Shown here: positions 47,014 through 58,239 of the stretch, piece by piece
Layout: each line of letters opens with the position of its first letter
Position numbering within the stretch: position 1 is the stretch's first letter
NCBI GenBank assembly: GCA_009746045.1
Contig: RPFO01000072.1
Location: forward strand, 315,605 to 379,604
Reading direction: 5' to 3'
From: Mesostigma viride
Lineage: Eukaryota; Streptophyta; Mesostigmatophyceae; Mesostigmatales; Mesostigmataceae
Length of the DNA stretch: 64,000 bases
The notes under the pieces: generated by a model
What the model was told of the DNA's origin: nothing
Database searches by the model: none
The model's input: the letters and a program-made list of their open reading frames with translations, nothing else
Program-made: the position numbers and the translations under genes

Positions 47014-48803
47014 TTGCATGACTGTTCTATTGGGGACGCCGCGCTTGATGTCACAACGTGGCCGAAAGGGTGCATCCACCGCGACGGCCGGTGGGTGAAA
47101 TCGATGGACGCATTTCCGAAGAAGCCAGCCGCGGGCCACACCCATGGCGCGGGCGGGGCGCGGGCGGGGGCGGGGGGGGGGAGAAGGCGCGGGTGCGGGC
47201 GCGGGCGCCACCCAAGCGCGGGCGCGGGCGCGGGCGCGGGCCCGGCGGGCGGGGGGGGCGGGGGCGCAGGCGCCGGCGCGGGTGCGGGCGCGGGCGCCAC
47301 CCAAGGCGCGCGCGCGGGCGCGGGCGGGGGTGGGGGCGCAGGCGCCGGCGCGGGTGCGGGCGCGGGCGCCACCGCCGACTTGGATGATGAGCCAGCAACC
47401 GAAGCCGAGAGGGAGAGGCACCGCTCTTCGAAGGTGTTCGATCTCGAAGTGTTTTGGGGCCGGATATGACCGTGTATGTCCGCTGGCGCCTAGCCGCATC
47501 GGAGACGTTGGTAAATGCACCGGTGAACAAGTGGCAGCCCACAGGGCCTAATGGCGAGGCTTGTGACGGGGTCACGCCCATTGGGTACACCCCGCAGGGA
47601 GATCCTGTCTATGGGTGCCTCCTCATAGAGCGTGGCAAGGCCCCCAAAGGAAGTCCTGGTCTAGTGCCGCTTTTTGAATGGGACGAGGGCGGTGCCAGGA
47701 GATGTACCTGCGCTAGCCTTCACAGCCTTTTTCCTGACATCGTCGCCGCTGAGAAGCAGCAGTTGCTGGACGGATGGATTGAGCAGGTGCCAAAGTCCGT
47801 GGAGGATGTGCGTGCCAACAACGAGAATCTGTTCGACATCATGGAGCAAAAGCTCAAAGAGAAGCGTGAACTGCAAGCGAACAAGGCGGTACCCTTACCG
47901 CTGCGATCTGCAGGCGACCAGTCGGTTGCGCGGGCAACACGAGCACTGAGGCTGCCCATAAAACAAGTCATCTCACACGTCGCTTGCCCTGCCCGCGAGA
48001 TTCAAGCGCAGATCAACCGCGCATGTGCGCCCGCTGCGCGAGGGAGCACATCAACGGCAACGCCCGCTTTGCGCACACTGATTTCCGGCAGGCACACCTT
48101 CAAGGTGAATGGAAGCCTCATACGACGCAGCGACCTACTCGTTGTTAAGCGGCCAGCCGTCACCTGCGGGCAGGGAATGCCGTGGGCACCACACATGCTG
48201 GTGAAGGTCCTTGATCTGGAAGGCGATCGCACGGAGCGTGACAGCATTGTCGCCTCTCCTTACTACGCACCGTCGTGGACGGGCCAGTTTTCTAGAGTGA
48301 CATTAGGTGGCGGCAGCGCAGGGATGACGGTCCCCATTTCTGATGTACACCTGCAGCACTGGACAGTGGGCGGTACGGCAGAGGTGCACCAGCCTGAGCT
48401 GATCAGTACCGGCAAACTGTCAGCTGCCACGGTGGCGGCGTTGAAAGAGCACCCGCAGATTGACTTTGAGCATTACAAGACTGCCACCGCCGCCAGGGCA
48501 GCAGCAAAGGATGACTGCAATGCCTACTTTGCCGAGCATGGAGCACGTGCGCTTATCGGGATGCGCCTGTGTGCCCTGTTTCCGGGGACAGCGAGGAAGA
48601 GGGAGCGCTTCCATGGCTGGGTCACTAAGGTTCAGGAAAGGGGAGGTCACCTGCTCATCAAGGCGATGTGGGCTGATGGGCAGGACTATCATGCCCTGGC
48701 GGAGGTGACGCAGTTCGTGTGCGGCTGCCCACACCCAGTCGAGGCATTTGGCCGCGCTCGCTTCTTTCCACAGGAGCTAGGCTGGCACCGTGAACGCAGG
48801 TGA
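47014..48803 (+). CDS. Unrecognised protein, two frames joined by a probable 1-nt shift
   Basis: Frame one (47014-47469) contains 'DVTTWPKGCIHRDGRWVKSM', a Gly/Ala-rich tract from a GC-rich repeat, and 'DLEVFWGRI' then stop. Frame two (47454-48803, 449 residues) begins 'MGPDMTVYVRWRLAASET' and overlaps it at 'ttttggggccgg', so a single-base indel would fuse them into about 600 residues. The second part has a Lys/Glu helix (about 128-145) and a beta-rich middle ('HMLVKVLDLEGDR', 'WTGQFSRVTL', 'VPISDVHLQHWTVGGTAEV'), and lacks low complexity, so it looks like a real folded protein. No family recognised. GC content is higher than the flanks. Confidence 0.6.
47150..47380 (+). repeat. GC-rich Gly/Ala-coding repeat
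   Basis: Irregular 'gggcgcgggcgcgggcgcc' repeats with an internal duplication ('ggcgcgggtgcgggcgcggg' at about 47275 and 47350). It encodes a Gly/Ala tract inside the preceding entry's first frame. Confidence 0.8.
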
Positions 48804-48834
48804 TGGCACCCACATAGACGATGCCGTCCCTGCT

Positions 48835-49015
48835 GTGCACAGTGACAGTGAAGGCGGGGAGGAGGAGGAAGAGGGAGAGAAAGAGGGGGAGGAAGAGGGG
48901 GAGGAGGGGGAGAGGGGGAGGGAGAGGGGAGGGAGAATGGGAGGGGGAGGGGGAGGAGGAAGAGGGAGAGGGAGACGGAGAGGAGGATGCGGAATGGGAG
49001 CCGGGGATGACTGGT
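48835..49015 (+). repeat. GGA-rich purine tract
   Basis: Mostly GGAGGA/GAGGGGGA. It follows the 449-residue frame's stop. Frames reading EEGEEE or SPSPSP are not credible genes. Confidence 0.8.
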
Positions 49016-49429
49016 AGATGAGACGGTGCCATCTACCGGCGCATGGAATGAAGTGGTACAAGTTTACTCATGGTTATCGGCAAGTAGAGCATGCTCGCCT
49101 GGCCTAGTTGCATCAATGAGTTGAGTTTGGAGAGGCTGCATTTTGCTTGGATGAAGAATGTGTTAGCATGGCCAAACTTTTATGGCTTGTAGCCAAATCC
49201 TCTTGGGGTATGCAGTGTACTAGCGGTGTGCAATTGCGAGGATTCCTGTCTTGTAGCGATGTGGCCTCTCACCCTGCAGCCTGGTAGATGTGTTGGCATG
49301 CAGCCACCCATCATGGGTCATCCGATCTGGTGTGATTTGCATTTGCACACCTTGTATTAAGGCCATGATTTAATATTGTCTTGTTATTTTTAATGTGTAT
49401 ATGCGAAAAGAGGCATAATCTGCTCATAT

Positions 49430-50084
49430 ATAGTGCTAGCAAATGTCACTACCTTTACCTATGCCTGACCTTACAAGTTGAGGATGGTCTAATGTAGTGG
49501 CAAACAGGTTATTTACAACAATTCACAGTTTTCTGACATAGTTTGAGGCAACTATACTTACCAAAATGCTTGAAAAAGGCAAAAATTGCACCATTTATGC
49601 TAGCAAACGTCACTATTTTGAGATCAAACTGGGCCCAAACTTGGCCCATGGTCTAATCTAGTGGTGTTTAGGTTGCTTCCAACATTTCATAGCTTTCTGA
49701 CATAGTTTGATATTGTGTAGAACTGACTGAGCAAAATGCTTGAAAATGGCAAAAAATGCACCATTTGTGCTAGCAAACGTCACTATTTTGACATCAAGCT
49801 GAGCCCAAACTTGGCCCATTGTCTATTCTAGTGGTGTTTAGGTTGCTTCCAATATTTCATAGCTTTATGACGTAGTTTGATATTGTTTAGTAGCTTACAC
49901 TGAGCAAAATGCTTGAAAATGGCAAAAATGCACCATTTATGCTAGCAAACGTCATTTTTTTGAGTTCAGATTGACCCCAAACTTTGTGCATGGTCTATTC
50001 TAGTGGTAATTAGGTTGCTTGCAAATATCCACGATGGTTTGACGTGATTTAGTACTGTTTCCTATTTATTACTATTTAATTTAA
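49430..50084 (+). repeat. Tandem repeat, unit about 158 bp, about 4 copies
   Basis: Copies share 'catttatgctagcaaacgtc' (near 49435, 49595, 49770, 49930) and 'ggtctaatctagtggtgttt'. The array is interrupted at 50084/50085 by the TIR element and resumes at 57572 ('aaaatgaccaaaatgtacct' then 'ttattgctagcaaatgtcac'). Confidence 0.9.
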
Positions 50085-50586
50085 GGGGAGGGGACACCCC
50101 TAAAGGGCACTTTTCTGGAAACCATACCTATGCATGTGCTAAAAATCCAATTATGATTGGGGACCATAAATATGATTAAAAAAAAAAATTCCAACCACTT
50201 GGGGGGGGTACTAGCCCCCACCAGATTACGGTTACGCGCTAAAAATAGAAAAAGACGCTACTTTTGGCATATTTTCCCTAGGACAATGGGCAAACATATT
50301 TGGACCAAATCATATATTTCCATATAGTTCCCCCACTTTTGAGAAAGTCTGCCTAATTTTGAGCACAAAACAATGATGTTTAGACACATTGATGGATTTT
50401 CCCGCAAAAAGGGTACTTTTTTTCACCAAAAAAAATAAAACAAATCATTAAAAAATTAAATTAAATTAAATTAAATTATAACATGCCTCCGTGGGGAGGT
50501 CATGTAGCACATATTTCATGATGGATGGGGTGGAGGAAGCCGCGTGATCGAACTATCCTAACTCTATCTAGAAAAGCCTAACTACA

Positions 50587-53500
50587 CTACTCATCAAAAC
50601 GCCTCCTCCGCTTGGGGGGAGGTGGCTTGCCCACAGGGTCGGGCGTGTGTGCCTTGACAATCTTCTTCCACCGCTCCTTGTCCTGCATGGCAGTCCAAAG
50701 ACGGGAGAGAGAGTGGATGCGGTGCTCAAACTGGGCTGGGACCACGAGGTCGTCCAGCAGCATCTGAACGTAGTTGGTGACAGGTTTCCCTACCCTTTTG
50801 GGAATGTCCTTGGGGCCAGGCCAGGTCAGAATGTGCCGCCCTGGCTGTCCAAGCCGCTGGGGGCCGGCCAGACCAAGGGTGGTGTCGACCTGGCTGGTGC
50901 GTGCAAGGTGTCCTACAAATGCTATCCTACGCTGTCTAATCTCGTCCGAAACACGAGGCATGCCATGATACAGAGACTCTGATGACGGACGCTCGGAAAA
51001 ACCTACATTAAGGACCTGCCGGAGCATCCTGTAAACTGTGCCGTCGAGCCGAGCTGCCAGCTTGGGGGGAGGGTCCACGCCTCGGCGCCATACGTGAGCA
51101 CCGTGAGGACGAGGACCTTGAAGAGCATGCGCTTGCGGTGCCCGTTAAGGCCCTTCGAGCGCCAGTAGGGTGTGAGCGAACGGAGCTTGGCCCAGGCAAG
51201 GCCGATGCGGGTGTCCACATCGTCGGCGGTGTCAGGAAGCCAGCTCCCCAGCAGCTTGAAGCGGTCGCGGAACGGGACCTCCGTCCCGTCGAGCAGGCGC
51301 GGCAGCGGTGGTTTACTGGATGCGCCTATCACCATCGCCTCAGTTTTGACACTAATCTCCAGCCCCACCGCCCGCGCCTCCAGGCCCAGGCAGTCCAGCC
51401 AGGTCTGAATGTGCTCGGGTCGCTCGATGAGGGTGGTATCATCCGCATAAATCAGGTCGGCAAGGCGGTAACCAGGTCTAACCCCGCCGTGCTCTTTCAC
51501 GTTAAGGATGTCCAAGCCTGGCTCGAACCCCTTAAGAGCAGTAAAGCGCGCACGTGCCTGGCGCATGACGTGATCCACGACAATAATGAACAGGTATGGG
51601 GACAGGACACAACCTTGCCACACCCCGTGGTGAAGGGGGAATGGTGGAGTGGTGCCCTCCGCAGTCCGCACTACTGCCTGTGAACCCTCATACAGACGGC
51701 GAATGGCAGCAATAAACGCAGGTGGTACCCGATCCAGAGCTAGGATGGCCCAAAGAGCCTCCCAGAGAACCGTGTCAAAGGCCTTGATATAGTCAACAAA
51801 AATGAAGACCAGCGGCAAACTGTCAGGGGGAAGTCGACGCACCTCCTCCATCAACCGGCGCGCGACAAACACAGCCATGACAGTGTTACGACCACGACGG
51901 AAACCCATCTGAGACTCACCCAGGTGTGGGTCCAGCGCGGCGCGGAGCCTGTGCAGCATCATGCGCATGAAGACCTTCAGCGCGGCGCTCTGGAGGCAGA
52001 CACCCCGGTAGTTACCGGGGTCAGCAGCAGAGCCCTTCTTGTACAGCATGACGCGGATGGCCGTCTGCCACTCAGCAGGCGGAGGCTCGTCAGAGAGCAG
52101 GACACGGTTGCAGAACGCCAGCAGAAGATCCCTAACCGCCAGATCAGGGGTCTTCAGCAGCTCAGCAGAAAGGTGGTCGGCACCGACCGCCGCATCGTAC
52201 CGCAGGCGAGCAAGGGCGCCGTCCAATTCCTCCAAAGTGAAGGGGTGGACGACGTCGTTGGTGGCAAGGCAGCCCTCCTTCAAGGCGGGGACTTGGTAGT
52301 CCGCGGCCGAGGAGGGGGGCGCTGGCGGCGGCGGGGGTCCGGCGACCCCGAGGCGGGCGGCCGTCTCGGGGTGAAGCGGCGGGGGGGGGCGCGAGCCCCA
52401 CCGGTCAAGGAAACATTGTGGGCCAACCAGCGGTCAAGGCTTACCGGCGCCGTGCCGTCCCCCGTGTGCTCCACCGGGGTGCGCTGCCGCCGTCCGCCGA
52501 GCCGGTCGAGGTGGTACCACATGTCCTTGCCCTGGTTGCGAGCCTGGCAGGCCTTGGCATCCGCGATGCACTGGGCCGCCTCCGCGTCCTGAGCGTGCTC
52601 GTAGGCCTCCACAAGGGCGGCCTGGAGCAGTGGTTTCTGCAGCGGGTCCCGGTTACGCTTGAGGCGGTGCCGGGCGGCCAAGACCTTGGGGTCCTGGCGG
52701 TAGAGCGGGCCGGGGCGGCGGCGGGGCATGACCGGCAGGTGCCGGGCCGCCAGCAACGGGGCACGGGCCGCAAAGCCCGCAAAAATGGCTGCGTTGGGGG
52801 CACCATTGTCCAGCTCGTCGACGTCCGCCCGGGCGTCCAGGGCCGACAGGTACTTCCGTCGGCACCAGTTCCGCTCGTGCTCGGCGTCCGTCCAGTCCTC
52901 AGGATCTCCCTTGACCGGACGTAGAGCAGACCAGTCAGGGCGGACCACTGGGGCGCGGCGCGCGGGGACGTGGAACCGGAGCCGAAGGGTCGCGCGCACC
53001 AACCGGTGGTCAGAGCACACCGTCGGCGTGTCAAACACTCGGGTGTCCAGGACCGAGGTGCACCTGGACTGCCGTACCACCACGTAGTCCAAACAGGCCT
53101 GACGGCCGTTAGGACCACGAAAAGTGACCAAGTCCTGTGAGGGACGTTGGAAGTGGCAGTTGACAGCAACCATCCCGCTATCCCGCAAAAAGGCAGAAAA
53201 CAGGGGAGTGTTGTCGTTAGCAGTAGTGTCAGCAGGCGCAAAGCGGCTGCCAGCAGTGCCCACGGGGAGCGTGGCATTGGCGTCGAGCAGCATAACCAAA
53301 AAGTGGCGGGCCGGGGTGACCCTCTCAAGGTCATGCAAGGATTCGAAGAACTCCTCACGGGCCGAATCAGTAGACCACTGTGGGGTGCATAGCCCACCCC
53401 CACCGTGAGGTGGTGTTTAGACCGCCCCTCGACAGAGGTGAAATGTGCTACCATAAGGCGTGGGGTTAGAAACTTAAGCGTGCTGAGGCTAGCAACTGCT

Positions 53501-53757
53501 AGCGGCGAACACAAAAGACCAACACCACCTTGGCCAGGCGTACCGCTGCCAGCGAAGTAAAACCGCCAGCCACCCGCCAAGCGAGCAGTGCTCACCATGC
53601 CAAGTGGCACCGTGCGGCGGTGTTCCTGGACGCCCAATATAGATACACGATGCTCAATGCAGAATGCGACTAGCTCCTCTACCCGGTAGCTATGGTCGTC
53701 ATCTAGCAATGTGCGGGTGTTAAAAGTGGCAAGGGCCAAGGATGCCTGCTGGCCCAC
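50587..53757 (-). CDS. LINE ORF2: APE endonuclease and reverse transcriptase (three 1-nt frame changes)
   Basis: Copies the element RNA at the nicked target. The N-terminal APE-type endonuclease shows 'LALATFNTRTLL', 'GVQEHR', 'LLDANA' and the catalytic 'SDHRLV'. The reverse transcriptase shows 'FVDYIKAFDT' and the catalytic 'YADDT' (51435-51449). The C-terminus contains 'RRIAFVGHLART' and ends 'PPPKRRRRFDE'. The protein is read in four segments joined by single-base shifts near 53385, 52380 and 51065, each at a homopolymer C/G run. It could be a real pseudogene, or an intact gene with assembly errors. The start is probably near 53757 or somewhat upstream in the same frame. Confidence 0.9.
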
Positions 53758-54132
53758 CAGGGGAGGACGACGATGGATGATGGGGGTGGATGCGGCGGGG
53801 GTGGAGGTGGGGTGGGGGTGAAACGGAGGGGGGAAGGGAAGCGGTGGAAATAGTGCTTTTCATCGCATTTATTTTGTCCTGCAGGCGTAGGATGCGAGCC
53901 TGCCGCCTGCTCTGGGTATTCGGGGATGCTTGCGCAACGCAGAGGCGTAGGAAATCTAGCATGCGTTGGGTGTTGCTAATCTTGCTGCTGAGAGCTGTCG
54001 TTCTAGCCCGAGATACCGGCACCACCATGTGTCTCAGTCGACTGTTAGGTCGATGCATGGTAGTGGAACGGGACTGTTTAGAGGCTGTCTCCGAAGCCTG
54101 TTAGCCGCGAGCCGACGAGGAAGGTTGTCTAC

Positions 54133-55347
54133 CTACTGGTCACCACCAGGGGCAGCACGCTTCTCACCACGAGACTCACTACGAGACTCCTTACGAGACT
54201 CTGCACCCGTGGTGTTAATCTCAACACCGTCAAAGGAGGCAACCCAGCGACCATCCGACTTCAAACGCATCTGCACACGCTTCCCTCCCTTTACGTACCC
54301 ATCCCGGATGGCCACGACGTTCGCGTGATTCCAGACCTTGCTCCTTGCCGCCAGCTGTACAGGGGTGTAGTCCTCGTCCATGCTGATGAGGCTGCCCTTG
54401 AGCAGGCGACGGGCGCCCATGACCCGTTTCTGGTCGTTCACAGTGGCCATGGTGACCAGGACCAGGCCACCTGGGCCTGGCAGGCGGTTTGCCCTTTCAA
54501 TGGTCACGTGATCGCGCAGCTGCAGCAGCCCCAAGAACATGGGGCCCCGCAAGGCCTCGGTAAGTGCTTGTGCGGTGTCATGCTTGCCCTCCACATGCTT
54601 GAGAATGATATTGCGTTGGCGGAGCTGAGCCACATTCTGTGACGCGACTGCGGTGGCAGCTGACTTAGCCGCCTGGGCGACTATGGCATCCAGGTTCTTC
54701 CCCGCCGCATCCGCGAACGTGACCCGCTTGGGGGGGGAGGTGGCCATGGCCGCCTTTAATTCCAGCAATGTGGCTTGGGTGACAGCAGAGTTAGCAGCCA
54801 AAGACTTGAGCGCACCTTGCACAGACTTGAGCTCAGAGGTGAGCGCCTGCAGCTCGGTGGAGTCGGCTGCGCCGGCAGGGGTGTCGGCATCGGCCGAGGT
54901 GTCGGATGCGGCCGCGATGGGCGCCAGCGGTTCGCAGAGTTCAGGGCAGCATGTAAAGAGGCAGGAGATGCGTAGCTGGTCGTTGCCCCAGTGCTGATAC
55001 CCCTCGGGGGGGTCATCCACAACTGCGCCGGTGTTGGGGTGGCGGATGTCTTCGTCGGCGGCGTATCGAAGTTTGAGGATTTGCAGCACGTCGCCGACCG
55101 GCATGGTGAAAATTGCCGCAATGTCGGCCGGTTGCAGGCGATCGAGGCTTGTATATTTGGTTAAATCAGACGGTGAGGGCGGTGACGTTTCAGGCGTGGG
55201 GGTAGCCTCGGTGGCCATGGAAGTGATTTCCGTGGTACGCGGCTTCTTGGGAGCGGCGGGAGCGGTGCCGGCGAGGGGGCTGGCTGCGGCAAGAATGTCT
55301 TCCAGCGAGCGGTTTTCTGGGGCGGCAGGTGTCGTAGCGGTCTCCAT
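54133..55347 (-). CDS. LINE ORF1 RNA-binding protein
   Basis: 404 residues, uninterrupted. An Ala/Pro/Thr-rich N-terminus is followed by a 'LDRLQPADIAAIFTMPVGDV' segment, a coiled coil ('ELQALTSELKSVQGALKSLA') and an RRM-like region starting 'NIILKHVEG'. It ends in a basic tail 'ESRSESRGEKRAAPGG'. The coiled coil plus RRM order is that of L1-type ORF1 proteins, which trimerise and coat the element RNA. ORF1 stops about 375 bp before the ORF2 start. Confidence 0.85.
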   Translation of the reverse strand: METATTPAAPENRSLEDILAAASPLAGTAPAAPKKPRTTEITSMATEATPTPETSPPSPSDLTKYTSLDRLQPADIAAIFTMPVGDVLQILKLRYAADEDIRHPNTGAVVDDPPEGYQHWGNDQLRISCLFTCCPELCEPLAPIAAASDTSADADTPAGAADSTELQALTSELKSVQGALKSLAANSAVTQATLLELKAAMATSPPKRVTFADAAGKNLDAIVAQAAKSAATAVASQNVAQLRQRNIILKHVEGKHDTAQALTEALRGPMFLGLLQLRDHVTIERANRLPGPGGLVLVTMATVNDQKRVMGARRLLKGSLISMDEDYTPVQLAARSKVWNHANVVAIRDGYVKGGKRVQMRLKSDGRWVASFDGVEINTTGAESRKESRSESRGEKRAAPGGDQ

Positions 55348-55719
55348 AGCTACGGGGAAGATGTCGAATGCTGGGCGGGGGGCGCAGGCGTGCTATTCAC
55401 GAAGAGGATGCCGCCATATCGATTCGAAAATAGCGATATCTGCTGGGCAGGCCGAGGTCGAGAACGTACGAAATCGGGGACGAGAGCTGCCGGAAATTAT
55501 ACCAGCATGTTCGTCGTCAAAAGACGAGTCGAATGCAACAAACCCGACTAAATTTCATGGCCTGAGTCGAAAGTTATGAGCATTCTCGGCAGCCATAGCT
55601 CGGCATAATTGTCCCTTGGTCAGGACTTTTGTATGGAAAACAAATCATAAACACATGGAATCATGCCATATCTTATATTTTCAAATACTAGAGAGGGGGG
55701 GACATGCAGCCCCAAATTT

Positions 55720-56135
55720 TCAGGTCATTCTGACAAGCGCAGCCCTATTTGATGGATATTCCTAGATTGCCACCTGTGACGAAGCTAAGGGAGGTTTTAG
55801 CTAGTATTTAACCACACTAACACCCCTTTATACATCTAAGCCTCATGAAAACTGGCCAAACCACATACTACCATTCTCTGCACATATGGTACCTCCTATG
55901 TTCAAGGTTTGATGCCATTCTGACAAGAACTGCCCAAGTTACAACCATTCCAAGACGGCCACCCATGTAGACGCTACAAGGAAATTAGAGTAACCATTTA
56001 GCCACACTAGCACCTCCTTCTTCATCAAAGACATCTGCAAACTGACCAAAGCAAACATAATCAACTCTTGCACGCTGACGGCAACGCATGCTCAATGTGG
56101 GGGGTCATTGCGACAAGAACTGCTCAAGTTGATGG
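55720..56135 (+). repeat. Degenerate tandem repeat, period about 188 bp, 3 copies
   Basis: The words 'cattctgacaagcgcagccc', 'cattctgacaagaactgccc' and 'cattgcgacaagaactgctc' occur at about 55729, 55915 and 56105, with shared flanks such as 'ccacacta.cacc'. It lies inside the TIR element. Confidence 0.7.
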
Positions 56136-56139
56136 GTTT

Positions 56140-57525
56140 CCTATATGACCACATGACAAGGCGCTAAGGACCACTCAGTAAGTTAGTAACCCCACAGTGC
56201 CACTTAATATGCCATCCAACATGCACCAAAACCATGCAGAGTATGTTTACAAAGTACAAAGGGGTGGCCACGCACCTCATATGTCTTCATCATCCCTCCA
56301 ACATGGCCAGCCTTGTAAATATGTGCATAGCCTTGACGATGGTAGCCCTAACATGCCTAAGCAGCATTTCCTATGTTTCTCCCAGGTTAGGGTGTAAGGT
56401 TGATGCCAACCAAGCTAATCAACACAACAACACCTACTAAACTGTCCTCCCCGGCATGGATGACAAACTGGGACTATGGAGGGCAAGGAACCAAGTAAGA
56501 ACATGGTATATATAGCTTGCATGCAGTCATGCATGTCAACCATGGTTGGCTCAGCACATTGTAGTCTTGTCACATCATCATAACAAAGGAAAGCTCAAAC
56601 AACCATTGGTGCCAGCTATCTACATGCAGTCACACAAATGCAATATCTCCAACATCATCATCACTATAACACTTCCATCCCTGCACGATAAAATGCAAAG
56701 AAACCATTGGCGGCCATTCACCGCATGAGCGCTGTGATGCCGCTGCGGCCTGTGAGGAGAGGGTGCGTCACTCTCAAACAACAAGAAGCGTCCATACGCA
56801 CAACATCCTTGCCAGAACACGTTTTATGAAATGCCTTATACCTTCCCGAAGAGCTATAGGCTGCGACTGAAGCGGCCCTGATCACGACATCAACGAAAAC
56901 AATCTTAAGCTGCAAGGTATTCGACAACACAACGGCAAGCGACGGCGAGCTAGCTGGCGGAAACTGCCCAAAAAGAACGCAAAAAACCTCGAACGATGAG
57001 CTCATAGAAGAAAGCACCGATAGCAGATAACGTTCGCGACAAATCTGTACCTTGCCCTCGTAAATCCCTCGCCCAGGCGCGCAACAACAGCCGTTCTTCC
57101 ATGGACAGGTCAGACACGCACTGCGCAGGTCTGAACAATTACTTACCGATAATGGCCGAAAATCTGGCAAAAAGCACCAGCTCGGTTTAGAATTCGATGC
57201 AACCGATATTAAAGCCTGCTTCAAGGTCAGAACAGCCCCCAAAACCGCGATTTTACAGCCGCTATCATGAATTCTATTTCATTCCGCGCGACCAAAAAAT
57301 TCAGATTACCCCCCATGCCGATGGCATAAAAAAACAACAGCAATATTGTAAACCAGCTTATTTCCGCCACAAACTAACATCATAAACTCATCTCCTTTTA
57401 GATTCGAGTAAAATTTTTGCATTTCGCCTGCCCTAGTGTGGTAGTTTCGCCTGAACGCAGTCGCCATGGCCACTTCCGCAAGGGGTGCGCGCACCGTGCA
57501 CGTGAAATTTGTGACCTTTGGCTCC
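56140..57525. other. Interior of TIR element, no gene recognised
   Basis: A minus-strand open frame of 174 residues (57242-56718) lacks any recognised motif and has uneven composition. I do not call it a gene. Confidence 0.4.
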
Positions 57526-57529
57526 GGCG

Positions 57530-57555
57530 CGAATTTTTTGGCGCCAAAAAATTCG
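57530..57555. other. 26-bp palindrome abutting the right TIR
   Basis: Each half reads CGAATTTTTTGGC and its complement, with no spacer. It ends exactly where the 16-bp TIR begins, so it may be part of the transposase-recognition end (inference). Confidence 0.75.
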
Positions 57556-57571
57556 GGGGTGTCCCGTCCCC

Positions 57572-57700
57572 TTAATTTAAAATGACCAAAATGTACCTTT
57601 ATTGCTAGCAAATGTCACCAAGATGACGTCCGATCGATACCAAACTTTGTACGAGGTCTATTTTGGTTGCAAACATCATGCATGACAATTTTCAGCACAA
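57572..57700 (+). repeat. Resumption of the 158-bp tandem repeat
   Basis: Right-hand continuation of the array at 49430-50084 after the TIR element. The shared words are 'ttattgctagcaaatgtcac' and 'ggtctattttggttgcaaac'. Confidence 0.8.
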
Positions 57701-57849
57701 AAAGACAAACTTCGGTACGAAGTACATTTTGCGTGCTGGAGTACATTCTTAATGGCTGGTAGGGATAGTAGAAAATCTTGGTGAAGGTAGGCGCCGTGCC
57801 ACGGTCTGGTTGGCCTGGCGCCAAGCGCTGCCCCAGCTCGAACCTCGAA

Positions 57850-57965
57850 ATTTTTAAAGTCCAAATCACGTATTCCTGACAAAATACGCGTACAATACGT
57901 CGGGGCCAAAAAAAACCGTATTGCCGTATTTATTTTGACAAAACGCACGTATTTGCCAACACGGC
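57850..57965 (+). mobile_element. Solo right end of a hAT-like element
   Basis: It ends with CCAACACGG preceded by sequence rich in 'cgtatt' and 'gtacg' words, like the right end of the hAT element at 37662. No matching left end or target duplication was found. Confidence 0.4.
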
Positions 57966-58239
57966 CGAGAGCCGGAAGGTTCTGGCGCTGCAGGCGATGA
58001 AGCTCGTTGAGGGAAACGATGGCTTAGTCTACAAGACGCTGCCAATCGTTAGCAGGCCTATTGGAAGGACCTGCCGGAGATTCCGCAACTGGATCAGCCA
58101 GCGACTCCGAAACTTCGGAATCAGTGGGAATGCGGAAATCCTCCGTCTTGAATCGGCATTTCAGAAAGTGTGTAATACGAGTTGTGAGAGCCCCAACTAA
58201 TTAAGAGCCCCTCAACCGTAAATATTATTTAATAATTAA

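Larger units (their letters stand above)
50437..55648 (-). mobile_element. Full-length L1-like LINE with 12-bp target duplication
   Basis: The insertion 50449-55636 is flanked by identical AAAACAAATCAT at 50437-50448 and 55637-55648. In minus orientation it has a 5' UTR of about 290 bp, ORF1, ORF2, a short 3' UTR and a (TTTAA)n tail (50449-50480). The copy at 810-1230 shows the same site without the LINE. The intact ORF1 and perfect target duplication suggest a recent insertion. The frame changes in ORF2 all lie at C/G runs. Confidence 0.92.
50085..57571. mobile_element. TIR DNA transposon (7.5 kb including a nested LINE)
   Basis: Ends are GGGGAGGGGACACCCC (50085-50100) and, inverted, GGGGACGGGACACCCC (57556-57571): 15 of 16 match. 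The flanks are an exact TTAATTTAA duplication at 50076-50084 and 57572-57580. Removing the element rejoins the 158-bp tandem repeat in register. Without the LINE it is about 2.3 kb and carries no recognised transposase, so it is non-autonomous. A 9-bp duplication would fit Mutator-like elements and a TTAA target piggyBac- or Kolobok-like ones; the sequence does not decide. Confidence 0.85.

Noticed and set aside
47144..47551. Arg/Ala-rich 135-residue frame over the GC repeat
   Set aside because: It is an alternative frame of the Gly/Ala tract in the more plausible frame 47014-47469.
56718..57242. 174-residue minus-strand ORF inside the TIR element
   Set aside because: No transposase motif, and composition is not protein-like. 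Left unannotated as a gene.
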